Part shown: positions 45,678-55,159 of the stretch, in pieces
How positions within the stretch are numbered: the first letter of the stretch is position 1
Layout: each line of letters opens with the position of its first letter
Assembly: GCA_002412425.1 (NCBI GenBank)
Contig: DHVB01000054.1
Location: 1-64,000, forward strand
Source: Bacteroidales bacterium UBA5219
GTDB taxonomy: Bacteria; Bacteroidota; Bacteroidia; Bacteroidales; ML635J-15
Reading direction: 5' to 3'
DNA: 64,000 nucleotides
Translations under genes and position numbers: made by a program
The notes under the pieces: model-generated
What the model was told of the DNA's origin: nothing
The model's database searches: none
The model's input: the letters and a program-made list of their open reading frames with translations, nothing else

Positions 45678-46979
45678 TTAATATTCATCATTTCCATTTT
45701 CAAAATTCTTTTGTCCCACATGATAAGACAAGGATTCTTTAAGTTTATAAAAGTCTTTATTTGGATTTACGGTTCTAATTTTTGTTAATAAAGTTTCAGG
45801 GTCAATTAGTTCACTGAATGGAATAGGTTTTATGTCGAAATTATCTTCAACGCTAACCATATTTCCGAATTTGTTTTCTTCAAATAATTTGTAAGCACCG
45901 TAGCCCAACATACTGCCTAAAGTCGTGTCAAAAGCCGAGCTTCTTACGCAACGAGTTTCGTAACCAATTTGGCGAGGAATGATTTTTTTATTTTTTCCTG
46001 TTCTTTTGAAGTATTCTTTTTTTGCGGCATCTGCAATTAGTTTGCAAACTTCTGTTAATCCGTAATAAATATTTCCGTGTTTGTCTTTTTCTTTTGCAAC
46101 TTTATCATCGGGTAGTTTGTCAACCAAACCTTCGGCAACGCAAATTACTCCATAGTTTCTTTTTTCTTTTTCTCTAGCAATAATTTGGTCAACAATTTTC
46201 TTTGCAAGCTCATTTATATCAATATATTTTTGGTCGAGAAAATCTTCTACAGCCAGCATCATAGTCGCTTGTGCTGAAACTCCAGCGGCATAAGTTATCC
46301 AGCCAGTTTTTCTGCCCATTAGCTCTATTATGAAATAAGAATCAGTACTTCTAGCATCTTCTCTAAAGTTGATAAGTGCATCTTTAGCAGTTTCTACAGC
46401 CGACCAATAACCAAAAGTCCAAGGTATTCCAAAATAGTCGTTGTCAATTGTTTTTGGCACATGAATAGTTGGAAAACCCATTAAATGCAAAAAGTTTGCA
46501 AGTTTTAAGGTGTCGTCTCCACCAATTGTAATAGCAACTTTAACATTTAGTGATTCAAAGGCGTTTATAATATTATTTAATTTGCTGTTTTTCTTTGGGT
46601 CCTCAATATCTTCAACTTTTTTAATGTCTTTACCTGGATTTGCTCTACTAGTTTTTAAAACAACTCCAGCATTTCCTCTAATTCCAGCAACTTCTCTAGT
46701 AAAAACTATATAATGTTCGCCTTCTTCTAAGGTTTTTAATTCATCAGTACCAAAGTTTTCGATATTTTCAAAACCTTTTAAAATTCCATAGAGTGGAATT
46801 CCTGCATTTATGAAATTTAACGCCAAAGATGAAATTACAGAATTTGCTCCAGAAGCAGGACCACCAGAGAAAATTACAGCTACAGAATCACCAGCATTAT
46901 ATTTGTATTTTCCTGCATTTTTATAAGAAATTTCAATATATTTTTGTCTTGCAGTTTTTGTATCAGTTTGTTTTGCCAT
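45678..46979 (-). CDS. pfp: Pyrophosphate-type 6-phosphofructokinase
   Basis: 433 residues. GGPASGANSVI (39-49) is the phosphate-loop variant, GGDDT (153-157) has the second Asp that blocks ATP binding, and P175-K176-TIDND carries the Lys typical of PPi-dependent enzymes. MGRKTGWITYAAG and PRQIGYETRCV complete the fructose 6-phosphate site. It phosphorylates fructose 6-phosphate with pyrophosphate, reversibly, in glycolysis/gluconeogenesis. Divergent from the ATP-type pfkA 217 bases away. Confidence 0.92.
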   Translation of the reverse strand: MAKQTDTKTARQKYIEISYKNAGKYKYNAGDSVAVIFSGGPASGANSVISSLALNFINAGIPLYGILKGFENIENFGTDELKTLEEGEHYIVFTREVAGIRGNAGVVLKTSRANPGKDIKKVEDIEDPKKNSKLNNIINAFESLNVKVAITIGGDDTLKLANFLHLMGFPTIHVPKTIDNDYFGIPWTFGYWSAVETAKDALINFREDARSTDSYFIIELMGRKTGWITYAAGVSAQATMMLAVEDFLDQKYIDINELAKKIVDQIIAREKEKRNYGVICVAEGLVDKLPDDKVAKEKDKHGNIYYGLTEVCKLIADAAKKEYFKRTGKNKKIIPRQIGYETRCVRSSAFDTTLGSMLGYGAYKLFEENKFGNMVSVEDNFDIKPIPFSELIDPETLLTKIRTVNPNKDFYKLKESLSYHVGQKNFENGNDEY

Positions 46980-47196
46980 GTTTTTTTAATATTATTTGTT
47001 TATTTATAAAGGTGTAAATTAACACAATTTTTAAAGATTACAAAACTAATAAAATTTATTAAGCTACTGATTTAATTAGGTTTATTTTTATTAACATGTT
47101 TGATATTTTTATTTAAAACTTATCTAATAATTTTATTAACTATCTACGTAAAATTGAAAAATTTACATTATTTTAGCACGAAATTAGATTAAAAAT

Positions 47197-48177
47197 ATGG
47201 CAGTACTTAAAAAAATAGCAGTTTTAACTTCTGGTGGTGATGCTCCCGGAATGAATGCCGCAATCAGAGCGGTTGTAAGACGTGCGATTAAAGAAGATAT
47301 AAAAGTTGTAGGCGTTATGCGTGGTTATGATGGTTTGGTAAAAGGTGATTTTGTACCTCTACTTTCAAAAAGCGTTTCTGGCATAATTCAACTTGGTGGA
47401 ACTATTTTAAAAACTGCTCGTAGTAAGGAGTTTATGACTCCAGAGGGAAGGCAAATAGCTTATAATAATTTAGTAGAAAATGAAATTGATGCTCTTGTGG
47501 TAATTGGAGGTGATGGTACTTTTAAAGGAGCAAGAATTTTTACCGAAGAATTTAATTTTCCTACAGTTGGAATCCCCGGAACTATTGATAACGACTTGTT
47601 TGGTACGGATATGACTATAGGTTATGATACAGCGTTAAATACTGTAGTTGAGGCAGTTGATAAAATTAGAGATACAGCAGCTTCTCATGAAAGAGTTTTT
47701 TTGATTGAAGTAATGGGACGAGACGCAGGATTTATCGCTCTTAGAGCAGGAATTGCATGTGGAGCAGAAGATGTGTTAATCCCAGAAACACCATCAGACT
47801 TAGAAGGTTTACATGAAAAACTTACTAGATATATAGATACTAAAAAAACTTCTAGCGTTATTCTCGTGGCAGAAGGCGATGAAGAAGGAGGTGCTTTCGA
47901 AATAAAAGAAAAAATGTCGAAATTTAAAGGCGACTATGAACTTAGAGTTACAGTTCTAGGACATATTCAAAGAGGAGGCTCGCCTTCAGCTTATGACAGA
48001 TACTTGGCAAGTCGTTTAGGAATTGGTGCTGTAGAAGCATTGATAGATGACCAAAGAAGTATTATGATTGGAATGATTAATAGAGAAGTTGTTCATGTAC
48101 CTTTTAATAAAACAACAAAACATCATAAAACTATAGACCAAAAAATGGTTGATATTGTTGAGATTCTTAATGCTTAA
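47197..48177 (+). CDS. pfkA: ATP-dependent 6-phosphofructokinase
   Basis: 326 residues, normal for bacterial PfkA. TSGGDAPGMNAAIRAVVR (11-28) and GGDGT (104-108) form the ATP site, with Gly where PPi enzymes have Asp; G128 stands in PGTIDND where PPi enzymes have Lys; MGRDAGFIAL and LGHIQRGGSPSAYDR are substrate and effector sites. It commits fructose 6-phosphate to glycolysis. priA starts a few bases downstream. Confidence 0.95.
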   Translation: MAVLKKIAVLTSGGDAPGMNAAIRAVVRRAIKEDIKVVGVMRGYDGLVKGDFVPLLSKSVSGIIQLGGTILKTARSKEFMTPEGRQIAYNNLVENEIDALVVIGGDGTFKGARIFTEEFNFPTVGIPGTIDNDLFGTDMTIGYDTALNTVVEAVDKIRDTAASHERVFLIEVMGRDAGFIALRAGIACGAEDVLIPETPSDLEGLHEKLTRYIDTKKTSSVILVAEGDEEGGAFEIKEKMSKFKGDYELRVTVLGHIQRGGSPSAYDRYLASRLGIGAVEALIDDQRSIMIGMINREVVHVPFNKTTKHHKTIDQKMVDIVEILNA

Positions 48178-48183
48178 ATATTG

Positions 48184-50634
48184 ATGCAAAAACCTGTGTA
48201 TGTAGAAGTCTTATTACCACTAGCTTTAGAAAATACTCTGACCTATGTTGTACCAAAAGAAATAAATAATACTCCAAAAATAGGCTCAAGAGTAATTGTA
48301 GAACTAGGAAAAAGAAAAATTTACACGGGAATTATCACAAAAATTCATTCAGAAAAACCAGATTATGAATGTAAAGAAATTCTTTCAGTAAAAGATGATT
48401 TTCCAATTTTAAGTGAAAAACAAACTGAATTATTAAACTGGATTTCTGATTATTATTGTTGCACTCAAGGCGAAACTTTAGCCGCTGCAATGCCGTCTAA
48501 ATTATTGGCTTCAAGCGAAACTCAAGTTTGGTTTAATAAAAATTGCGAATCTGATTATTCTCCAACGCAAACTGAAATAAATATTTTAAATTATCTTGAA
48601 AATAGCCCGAAAGCAAGCGTTTCTGATATAGCAAAAGCTGTAAATTTAAAAAACCCATTGAAACATATTGAAAATTTGGAAGAACAAGGTTTTTTAAATC
48701 TTTCTCAACAAATTGTAAATGCTTATAAACCTAAATATCAAAATTTTTTAAGTTTTAATCTTGACTTAGCTCAGGAAAAACTTGATGAAATAGAAAAAAT
48801 CTTAACAAAAAATAATAAGCAAAAAGAAGTACTTCAATTTTTTAATGAAAAGTGCTTACAAGAAAATATTACAAGTTTAGAATATTCTGAAAAATTATTA
48901 ATGCAAGAATTAAATGTTGCAAAATCAACTATTCAAACGCTTGTAAACAAAGGGCTAATTGAAATTGTGAAAAAAGAAGAAACTCGATTTGAAACTATAA
49001 ATGTTGAAAGTGCAAAAAGTTTAAAACTTTCTGAGGCTCAAACCGAAGTTTATAATCAGATTAAAAATAATTTTGGAAACTCTAAACCTGTTTTGTTGCA
49101 TGGTGTAACTTCATCTGGGAAAACTGAAATTTATATAAAATTAATTAAGGAAGTTCTAAAAACAGGTAAACAAATTTTGTATTTATTGCCCGAAATTGCT
49201 TTAACTACTCAAATGATTAATCGTTTGCGTAATTATTTCGGCGATAAAATAGGAGTTTTTCACAGTAAATATACAGTTGATGCACGTTCAGAAATTTATT
49301 TGAAATTATTGAAAAAAGAATTGCAAATCGTTTTGGGAGTTAGGTCGGCGGTTTTGCTTCCATTCTCAGATTTAGGTTTAATTATTGTTGACGAAGAACA
49401 CGAAACAAGTTTTAAACAACAAGATCCCGACCCACGATATTCGGCAAGGGATACTGCTGTAGTTTTATCAAAACTTCATAAAGCTGAAATTGTTCTCGGT
49501 TCGGCAACTCCTTCGATAGAATCGTATAATAATGCAATTAATTCAAAATATTTGCTTACAACATTAAACCAAAGATATGGAAATGTTGAAATGCCTGAAA
49601 TCGTTTTGGCAGATATGAGCGATGCTTATAAAAGAAAAATTAATTCTGGACATTTTCATCCAATTTTAATTAATGAAATTAAAAAGGTTTTAGAAAAAAA
49701 TCAGCAAGTAATTTTATTTCAGAATAGACGAGGTTATACTTCAATTATAGAATGTAGAGATTGCGGTTGGGTGCCTCATTGCAAAAGTTGTAATGTGAGT
49801 TTAACTTATCATAAATTTAGAAATAAGTTAGTTTGTCATTACTGTGGCGAAATGTACGACATTGTAAATAATTGTGGGAATTGTAACAGCGAAAAGCTTA
49901 GTCATAAAGGTTTTGGAACAGAAAAACTTGAAGATGAGGTAAGTAAATTTTTTCCACATGCCAGAATTGCTCGTTTAGATTATGATACAGCAAGTACAAG
50001 AAATAAATTTTCTCGAATAATTGAAGGTTTTGAAAAACATGAATTTGATATTTTAGTTGGTACACAAATGGTTACCAAAGGTTTAGATTTTCAAAAACTT
50101 GCTTTAGTTGGAGTTTTAAATGCCGACAATTTATTAAATTATCCAGAATTTAGAGCTTACGAAAGAGCTTTCCAATTATTAACACAAGTAAGTGGTAGAG
50201 CGGGTAGGAGAGATAAACGAGGCAAAGTCATTATCCAAACTTATGATGTCCTAAATCCTATAATTCAATATGTGAAAAATGAAGATTATCTTTCAATGTT
50301 TAATTCTCAACTTGCTGAAAGACAATTGTTTAACTATCCGCCTTTTTCAAATTATATAATAATAAAATTAAAACATAAAGATAGAGCTAAAGTGCATAGA
50401 ACTGCCCATGTCTTTGCTATGATGTTGAGAACAAAACTTGGAAATAGAGTGAGAGGACCTGAAGAGCCTTTAATAAATAAAATTAGCAATTATTTTATTT
50501 TAAATGTTCATATTAGATTTGAAAAAACTATTTCTGGCACTCAGCTTAGAAAATTTATAAAAAATAGAATTGCAAAAATTAAAGAAGAAAGTGATTTTTC
50601 AAGCGTAAGGTTTGAAATAGACGTAGATCCATAA
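48184..50634 (+). CDS. priA: Primosomal replication restart helicase PriA
   Basis: 816 residues from ATG 48184; a TTG three bases earlier is in frame but less likely. N-terminal 3'-end-binding domain (YVEVLLPLALENTLTYVVP), winged helix, then a superfamily 2 helicase with Walker A GVTSSGKTE (about 308), DEEH box and motif GSATPSIES. Between the helicase halves lie the zinc ligands C-x2-C, C-x2-C, C-x2-C and C-x2-C (CRDCGW, CKSCNV, CHYCGE, CGNCNS). QVSGRAGRRDKRGKVIIQTY is motif VI. It restarts stalled replication forks. Close behind pfkA. Confidence 0.95.
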   Translation: MQKPVYVEVLLPLALENTLTYVVPKEINNTPKIGSRVIVELGKRKIYTGIITKIHSEKPDYECKEILSVKDDFPILSEKQTELLNWISDYYCCTQGETLAAAMPSKLLASSETQVWFNKNCESDYSPTQTEINILNYLENSPKASVSDIAKAVNLKNPLKHIENLEEQGFLNLSQQIVNAYKPKYQNFLSFNLDLAQEKLDEIEKILTKNNKQKEVLQFFNEKCLQENITSLEYSEKLLMQELNVAKSTIQTLVNKGLIEIVKKEETRFETINVESAKSLKLSEAQTEVYNQIKNNFGNSKPVLLHGVTSSGKTEIYIKLIKEVLKTGKQILYLLPEIALTTQMINRLRNYFGDKIGVFHSKYTVDARSEIYLKLLKKELQIVLGVRSAVLLPFSDLGLIIVDEEHETSFKQQDPDPRYSARDTAVVLSKLHKAEIVLGSATPSIESYNNAINSKYLLTTLNQRYGNVEMPEIVLADMSDAYKRKINSGHFHPILINEIKKVLEKNQQVILFQNRRGYTSIIECRDCGWVPHCKSCNVSLTYHKFRNKLVCHYCGEMYDIVNNCGNCNSEKLSHKGFGTEKLEDEVSKFFPHARIARLDYDTASTRNKFSRIIEGFEKHEFDILVGTQMVTKGLDFQKLALVGVLNADNLLNYPEFRAYERAFQLLTQVSGRAGRRDKRGKVIIQTYDVLNPIIQYVKNEDYLSMFNSQLAERQLFNYPPFSNYIIIKLKHKDRAKVHRTAHVFAMMLRTKLGNRVRGPEEPLINKISNYFILNVHIRFEKTISGTQLRKFIKNRIAKIKEESDFSSVRFEIDVDP

Positions 50635-50677
50635 AATTTTTATACATTATTTAAAAAAAAATCACTTTTTCAAATCC

Positions 50678-50700
50678 AAACCTATGTTTTATTACGTCTA
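50678..50700 (+). promoter_or_regulatory. Possible ECF-sigma promoter
   Basis: AAAC (50678-50681) and CGTCTA (50695-50700) resemble ECF -35 (AAC) and -10 (CGTC) boxes, but the 13-base spacer is shorter than the usual 15-17. About 35 bases before the DUF6249 gene. Confidence 0.2.
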
Positions 50701-50734
50701 ATAGATAAACAAAATTTATTAACAAATTAAAAAA

Positions 50735-51334
50735 ATGAAAATGAAAAAAATTGGATTAATTATGATTGCACTTTTTCTAAGTTTAGCAATCAATCTATCA
50801 GCTCAAACAAAAGCAGTTTCTCATCTTCAAGATTCAACACTAACTCAAACTTCTGATACTGTTTCAGAAGCAAAGGATATTGACGATCTTGTTGACGAGC
50901 TTGTAAATAAAACTGTAAGTGCTAAAATAAAAGATTTAGATAGCGATTCAACTGACGCTACAGGTTTTGTGGGAACAATTATGTTTATGGTAATTGCTAT
51001 GCCTATTCTAATTACATTTGCAGCAGTGGTTCTTATTATATTTCTTGTGTTAAGGTATAGAAAAATTCGAGAAAAAGGACGCTATGATCTTTATGTTAAA
51101 GCACTTGAAGCTGGACAACCACTTCCAGATAAGTTTTTTGAAGAACCAGCAAAAACATCTTCATCTAATCTTAGAAGAGGAGCTGTTTTGATAGCTGTTG
51201 GATTGGGTATGGCTGTTCTTGGTTTACTGGGAAAAAATGTTGTTATGATTGGAATTGGTGCTATTCCAGGATTTATAGGTATTGCTTTTATGCTGATTTA
51301 TAATATTGAAAGAAAACACAAAAAGGAAGAATAA
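50735..51334 (+). CDS. DUF6249-type membrane protein
   Basis: 199 residues. An apparent signal peptide or first helix (MKMKKIGLIMIALFLSLAIN, ending LSAQ), an acidic region (about 25-70), one strong membrane helix (about 77-102), a cytosolic loop with KIREKGRYDLYVKALEAGQP, and two further helices in the C-terminal third ending with a Lys/Glu tail. The loop and final helices match DUF6249. No role is known. Lies 7 bases before an ECF sigma gene, a pairing common in Bacteroidota, so a part in sensing or sigma control is plausible but unproven. Confidence 0.78.
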   Translation: MKMKKIGLIMIALFLSLAINLSAQTKAVSHLQDSTLTQTSDTVSEAKDIDDLVDELVNKTVSAKIKDLDSDSTDATGFVGTIMFMVIAMPILITFAAVVLIIFLVLRYRKIREKGRYDLYVKALEAGQPLPDKFFEEPAKTSSSNLRRGAVLIAVGLGMAVLGLLGKNVVMIGIGAIPGFIGIAFMLIYNIERKHKKEE

Positions 51335-51341
51335 ACAGTAA

Positions 51342-51884
51342 ATGAGTAAAGCAGAAGATATGCTTTTGATTTCGCAGGTGGTTATCAGTGATGACCGCCT
51401 TGCGTTTGATAAACTTGTGCGTAAATATCAATCGCCTGTGCGTAGATTTTTACTAAATCTTACTTTGGGCGATTCTATGCTTGCAGATGATTTAGCACAA
51501 GAAACTTTTATCAAAGCATATCTGAATATCCGTTCTTTTAAAGGAATTTCAGCGTTTTCGACTTGGCTTTTCCGCATAGCATACAATACTTTTTATGATT
51601 CTATGCGAGCAAAAAAACATTTTGAAGACTTAAATACAAGTGAAATTGATAAAAAAAACAGCTCAGAAATTGAATATTCAGAAGAAAAGAACGATATTTA
51701 CACCGCGTTAAAATTGCTCAGCGAAGAAGAAAAAGCAGTAATTCTGCTATGTTATATGGAAGAAATGACACATAAAGAAGCTGCAAAAATACTAAAAATG
51801 CCACTCGGAACTGTAAAAACACATGTTTTGAAAAGCAAAAAGAAAATGGGTGAATTTTTAATAAAACAAGGTTATGGAAACTAA
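51342..51884 (+). CDS. ECF-type RNA polymerase sigma factor
   Basis: 180 residues. Region 2 (FDKLVRKYQSPVRRFLLNL, then ADDLAQETFIKAYLNIRSF and FSTWLFRIAYNTFYDSMR) and region 4 (LCYMEEMTHKEAAKILKMP, then GTVKTHVLKSKKKM) are complete. A short Lys/Glu-rich linker joins them. It sits between the DUF6249 gene and a small one-helix membrane protein, which it overlaps by 11 bases; the latter is the likely anti-sigma factor. Confidence 0.9.
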   Translation: MSKAEDMLLISQVVISDDRLAFDKLVRKYQSPVRRFLLNLTLGDSMLADDLAQETFIKAYLNIRSFKGISAFSTWLFRIAYNTFYDSMRAKKHFEDLNTSEIDKKNSSEIEYSEEKNDIYTALKLLSEEEKAVILLCYMEEMTHKEAAKILKMPLGTVKTHVLKSKKKMGEFLIKQGYGN

Positions 51885-52194
51885 AAATGATGAAATATTA
51901 AAAGATTTTTTCGCTAACAACAAATCCGAAATTCAAGATAACGGATTCACTGAAAGTGTGTTAAATCAACTTCCACGAAAGAAAGTAAAACAGGCAAAAT
52001 GGCTTGTTCCTGTTTTTACCTTGCTTGGAATATTTGTTTCTACATTGTTTATTGATTTTAATAAACTTATTTCTGAAATTTACTTTTCTTTTTTACAACT
52101 TCCTCTGTTTTATTATGTTTGTTTAGTGCTAACAATTCCAGTTGTGGTTCTTTTACTTTTCTTTTTCGCTGAAAGACAAAATAAATTGCAATAA
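51874..52194 (+). CDS. Small membrane protein, candidate anti-sigma factor
   Basis: 106 residues. A cytosolic N-terminal stretch of about 40 residues (LKDFFANNKSEIQDNGFTES, then VLNQLPRKKVKQ) is followed by two membrane helices (about 42-62 and 73-99). The F-S/T-E-x-V-L-x-Q/R-L-P motif in front of the helix is typical of short Bacteroidota proteins next to ECF sigma genes. No zinc-binding anti-sigma motif is visible. The 11-base overlap with the sigma gene implies coupled translation. Function as an anti-sigma factor is inferred from context. Confidence 0.7.
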   Translation: METKNDEILKDFFANNKSEIQDNGFTESVLNQLPRKKVKQAKWLVPVFTLLGIFVSTLFIDFNKLISEIYFSFLQLPLFYYVCLVLTIPVVVLLLFFFAERQNKLQ

Positions 52195-52211
52195 AATTGT
52201 AATTACAGTTT

Positions 52212-53301
52212 TTATTTCCCACCAAACTCCATTAAATACGCCTTAATGAAATCCCATATTTTACCGTCGAGTACAGCTTGAGTATTTCCTGTTTCGTAAT
52301 CTGTACGAAGGTCTTTTACAAGTTTGTAAGGGTGAAGAACATAATTTCGAATTTGCGAACCCCATTCTATTTTTTGTTTTTGTCCTTCAAGTTTTTCTCT
52401 TTCTTCTTGTTGTTTGCGAAGTTCTAATTCGTATAATTGAGATTTTAATAACCTCATGGCATTTTCGCGATTTTTTAATTGAGAACGTGTTTCGCTATTT
52501 TCGATAACAATTCCTGTTGGTAAGTGCTTTAGTCGTACAGCGGTTTCAACTTTATTTACATTTTGTCCGCCAGCACCGCTACTTCTATAGGTGTCCCATT
52601 CAATTTCCGAAGGATTTATTTCAATATTAATTGTGTCGTCAACTAAAGGATAAACAAAAACCGAAGCAAATGAAGTATGTCTTTTGTGCTGTGAATCAAA
52701 AGGCGATAGCCTTACAAGTCGGTGAACTCCATTTTCGCTTTTTAAATATCCATAAGCAAAATCGCCACTTATGCTCATAGTAACAGATTTAATTCCAGCG
52801 GTGTCGCCGTCTAATCTGTCAATTATGCTAACTTTATAGTTGTTGTCTTCAGCCCAACGTAAATACATTCTTTCTAAAATCGAAGCCCAGTCGTTGCTTT
52901 CAGTGCCTCCAGCCCCAGAATTAATTGTAAGTATTGCATCAAAAGAGTCTTCTTCGTTGCGAAGCATGTTTTTGAGTTCTAAATCTTCAATTAAATTTAC
53001 GAATTTTTCAAACTCTTTATCTGCTTCTTCTTCAGTAATTTCGTCTGATTTAAAAAACTCATAAACTAACTCAATTTCTTCGTATTTGGATAGCAATTTA
53101 TCAAATTCAACTATCCATTTTTTTTCGGCTGTGATGTTTTTTAAAATTTTTTCTGCTTTTTCTGGGTCGTTCCAAAAATCTGGTTCTTGAGTTTTTAAAC
53201 TTTCTGAAGCAACAAATTCGCGTTTTTGCTCAATCTCAAAGATACCTCCTCAAAGCTTCTATTCGAGCTTTTGTTTCTTTTATTTTCTCAGTAGTAATCA
53301 T
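52212..53301 (-). CDS. prfB: Peptide chain release factor 2 (programmed +1 frameshift)
   Basis: Two frames joined by a frameshift. The first runs from ATG 53301 for 21 codons ([21 protein letters not shown]) to an in-frame TGA at 53238-53236. Skipping one base joins it to the second frame, which starts [13 protein letters not shown] and runs to 52212, giving about 363 residues, normal for RF2. It has the RF2 tripeptide SPF (RLSPFDSQ) and the GGQ catalytic motif ([13 protein letters not shown]). It releases nascent chains at UGA and UAA. The internal TGA makes RF2 control its own synthesis. Last gene of the serA-like/DUF2148/DUF2797/recX unit. Confidence 0.95.
53236..53250 (-). promoter_or_regulatory. 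Programmed +1 frameshift site in prfB
   Basis: On the minus strand AGGAGG, TAT, CTT, TGA. A strong Shine-Dalgarno-like AGGAGG three bases before the slippery CTT and the in-frame TGA, the arrangement used in E. coli prfB. Confidence 0.93.
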
Positions 53302-53331
53302 TACAAAATTTAATTTTACAAAAATAGGAAT

Positions 53332-53808
53332 TTAAATCCCTAATATATCAAAAATTTTATAAATATTTTCAATTTCAAAGCCTCTACTTGATGCAAATCT
53401 TAATAATTTTTCTTTTAAAATAGATTTATCATCAGTTTTTATGTTTTTTATTTTTGCTTTTAAGATTTTGTGCAATTGGTCTTCATATTCTTGTTGGTCA
53501 ATTAAATTTAAACTTGAATTAATTATTGAGCTTGGTATTTGTTTTTGTCCGAGCATATATGCAATTTTAATTTTTCCCCAGCCCGAAAATTGAAATTTAT
53601 CATTAACAAATGCTGCCGAATATCTACTTTCGTTTATATAATTTTCGGAATTTAATTTTTCAACAACTGCTTCAATAATTTCTTGGTCATAATCTTGTTT
53701 TTTTAAATATTGAAAAATATCAAAATTGCACTTTTCGGATTTGCTACAATAATTTGCAGCTTTAGAAAAAATCTCGTTAAAAAGTTTTTGATTAGTCATA
53801 AACTTCAA
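53332..53808 (-). CDS. recX: RecX regulatory protein
   Basis: 158 residues (155 if the ATG at 53799 is used). Three-helix repeats of the RecX family: AANYCSKSEKCNFDIFQYL, then YINESRYSAAFVNDKFQFSG and WGKIKIAYMLGQKQIP, the last being the signature. RecX binds RecA filaments and limits them. recA is not in the window. The start overlaps the DUF2797 gene by 17 bases (8 with the shorter start); prfB follows 30 bases downstream. Confidence 0.88.
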   Translation of the reverse strand: MKFMTNQKLFNEIFSKAANYCSKSEKCNFDIFQYLKKQDYDQEIIEAVVEKLNSENYINESRYSAAFVNDKFQFSGWGKIKIAYMLGQKQIPSSIINSSLNLIDQQEYEDQLHKILKAKIKNIKTDDKSILKEKLLRFASSRGFEIENIYKIFDILGI

Positions 53809-54595
53809 TATTTACAAAATAACCATTGTGTTTTCTAATGTTTAAAACATTTGCATTTTCAAAAATTAAATATTGCCCTTTTATTCCAATTAATTTTGAT
53901 TCAATTTGAGGATTTGTGTCAAAATTTATGGTTGTAAATTTATCAATGCCTTGTGGTGCAAATGGATATTCTATTTTTGTAATGCTATTATCGAGAGTGA
54001 TATATTTTTTAAACTCATCTGGAACAAGAGTCATAATTTCTTTTTTTGATTGAATTAAATCTATGTCGTGTTTAGTAGCCAAAAGCATTTTCGACCAGTT
54101 TGTTTTGTCAGAAATATGTTGTTTTAGAGCAACTTCTATTTGTCCAGCTAAGTTCCTATGTGGAGTTTTTGCAAGTTTTATTGCTTCTATAGCTCCTTGG
54201 TCAATCCAGCGAGTTGGAATTTGAGTATGACGAGTTACACCAACTTTTAAATTTCCTGTTAATGCCAAATAAACATAATGATCAATTAACGAGTTTTGCT
54301 TTGACCATTCCATATCTCTACTAATTCCAAGATGGGACATGTCTTTTTCGGGATTTAAAACGCCTTCATCACATTGAGGAAGACTTGTAAAGCAAGAATA
54401 GCAATAACCTTGGCAAAAACTTGTTTTTGTTAAAGCACCACAACTAATGCAATTTATTCGGTTTTGATATTCAATTTTAATTTTTTTACCTATAAGATTG
54501 TTTAGCTCAATTTCTGAATCGCCACATTGTAAAAAATATTTTACGGGGTTTTCAAAAATAGACCTCATTTTTTGAATATTTCCTGAATAAATCAT
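53792..54595 (-). CDS. DUF2797 family protein
   Basis: 267 residues. Four-Cys zinc-knuckle-like cluster near 46-75 (CISCGALTKTSFCQGYCYSC), then MSHLGISRDMEWSKQNSL, and KVGVTRHTQIPTRWIDQGA followed by RNLAGQIEVALKQHISDKT, the signature blocks of DUF2797. The K-V-G-V-T-R-x5-R-W-x-D-Q-G-A part resembles a GIY-YIG-like core, but the enzyme role is unknown. Placed between DUF2148 and recX in a compact operon. Confidence 0.85.
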   Translation of the reverse strand: MIYSGNIQKMRSIFENPVKYFLQCGDSEIELNNLIGKKIKIEYQNRINCISCGALTKTSFCQGYCYSCFTSLPQCDEGVLNPEKDMSHLGISRDMEWSKQNSLIDHYVYLALTGNLKVGVTRHTQIPTRWIDQGAIEAIKLAKTPHRNLAGQIEVALKQHISDKTNWSKMLLATKHDIDLIQSKKEIMTLVPDEFKKYITLDNSITKIEYPFAPQGIDKFTTINFDTNPQIESKLIGIKGQYLIFENANVLNIRKHNGYFVNIEVYD

Positions 54596-54607
54596 AGTTG
54601 TTGTGTT

Positions 54608-55159
54608 TTATTTGTTTGTTGTGTGTGGTTTTCTGTCAAAATAAATGTTCTTAGCACTTGCACTTAGAGTGATTGCAAAAATTACTTTATATTTTTCATC
54701 AAACATTCCCATTTCTTTAACAGCAGTTCCGGCAGAAAACAGTACTCTATTGTCAATTCTATAATCAGCGGCTCTGCTAACTGCTGAACCAATTGCAATT
54801 CCTAAGTCAACAGTATTTATAGCACAAGGAACTTCGGGGAAATTATTTTTGTTTTCACAATTTTCTTTTCCACAAAAACCGCAGTTTCTTAATCCTAAAC
54901 TTTCTATATATGTAGCTACAAGAATTATAACGTCAGATTCTCTCACATTGTTTGCATCTCGTAAAAAGAATTTTTGTCCGCTTTTTTCTGAAATTTCTTC
55001 CATTTTCAAAGCAATTTCTTCCATTTTTTCTTTATTGCTAACAATTCTAAAATCGAGAGTGTCGCGTCCTTTGCCTTTCGGTGCTGTTTGAATTGCAATA
55101 CCAATATTTTTTGCCGCTTCCATTACGGCAGACGAAAGAGAGTTTTTGTCAAGTATCAT
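54608..55159 (-). CDS. DUF2148 ferredoxin-domain protein
   Basis: 183 residues. A Cys-rich block NCGFCGKENCENKNNFPEVP, C (about 117-137) with C-x2-C-x4-C and a distal Cys could hold an Fe-S cluster, as named for the DUF2148 family. The rest (TAPKGKGRDTLDFRIV, then GIAIGSAVSRAADYRIDNRV) is typical. Function unknown; cytosolic. The start overlaps the stop of the SerA-like gene (ATGA, 55156-55159), so translation is coupled. Confidence 0.88.
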   Translation of the reverse strand: MILDKNSLSSAVMEAAKNIGIAIQTAPKGKGRDTLDFRIVSNKEKMEEIALKMEEISEKSGQKFFLRDANNVRESDVIILVATYIESLGLRNCGFCGKENCENKNNFPEVPCAINTVDLGIAIGSAVSRAADYRIDNRVLFSAGTAVKEMGMFDEKYKVIFAITLSASAKNIYFDRKPHTTNK

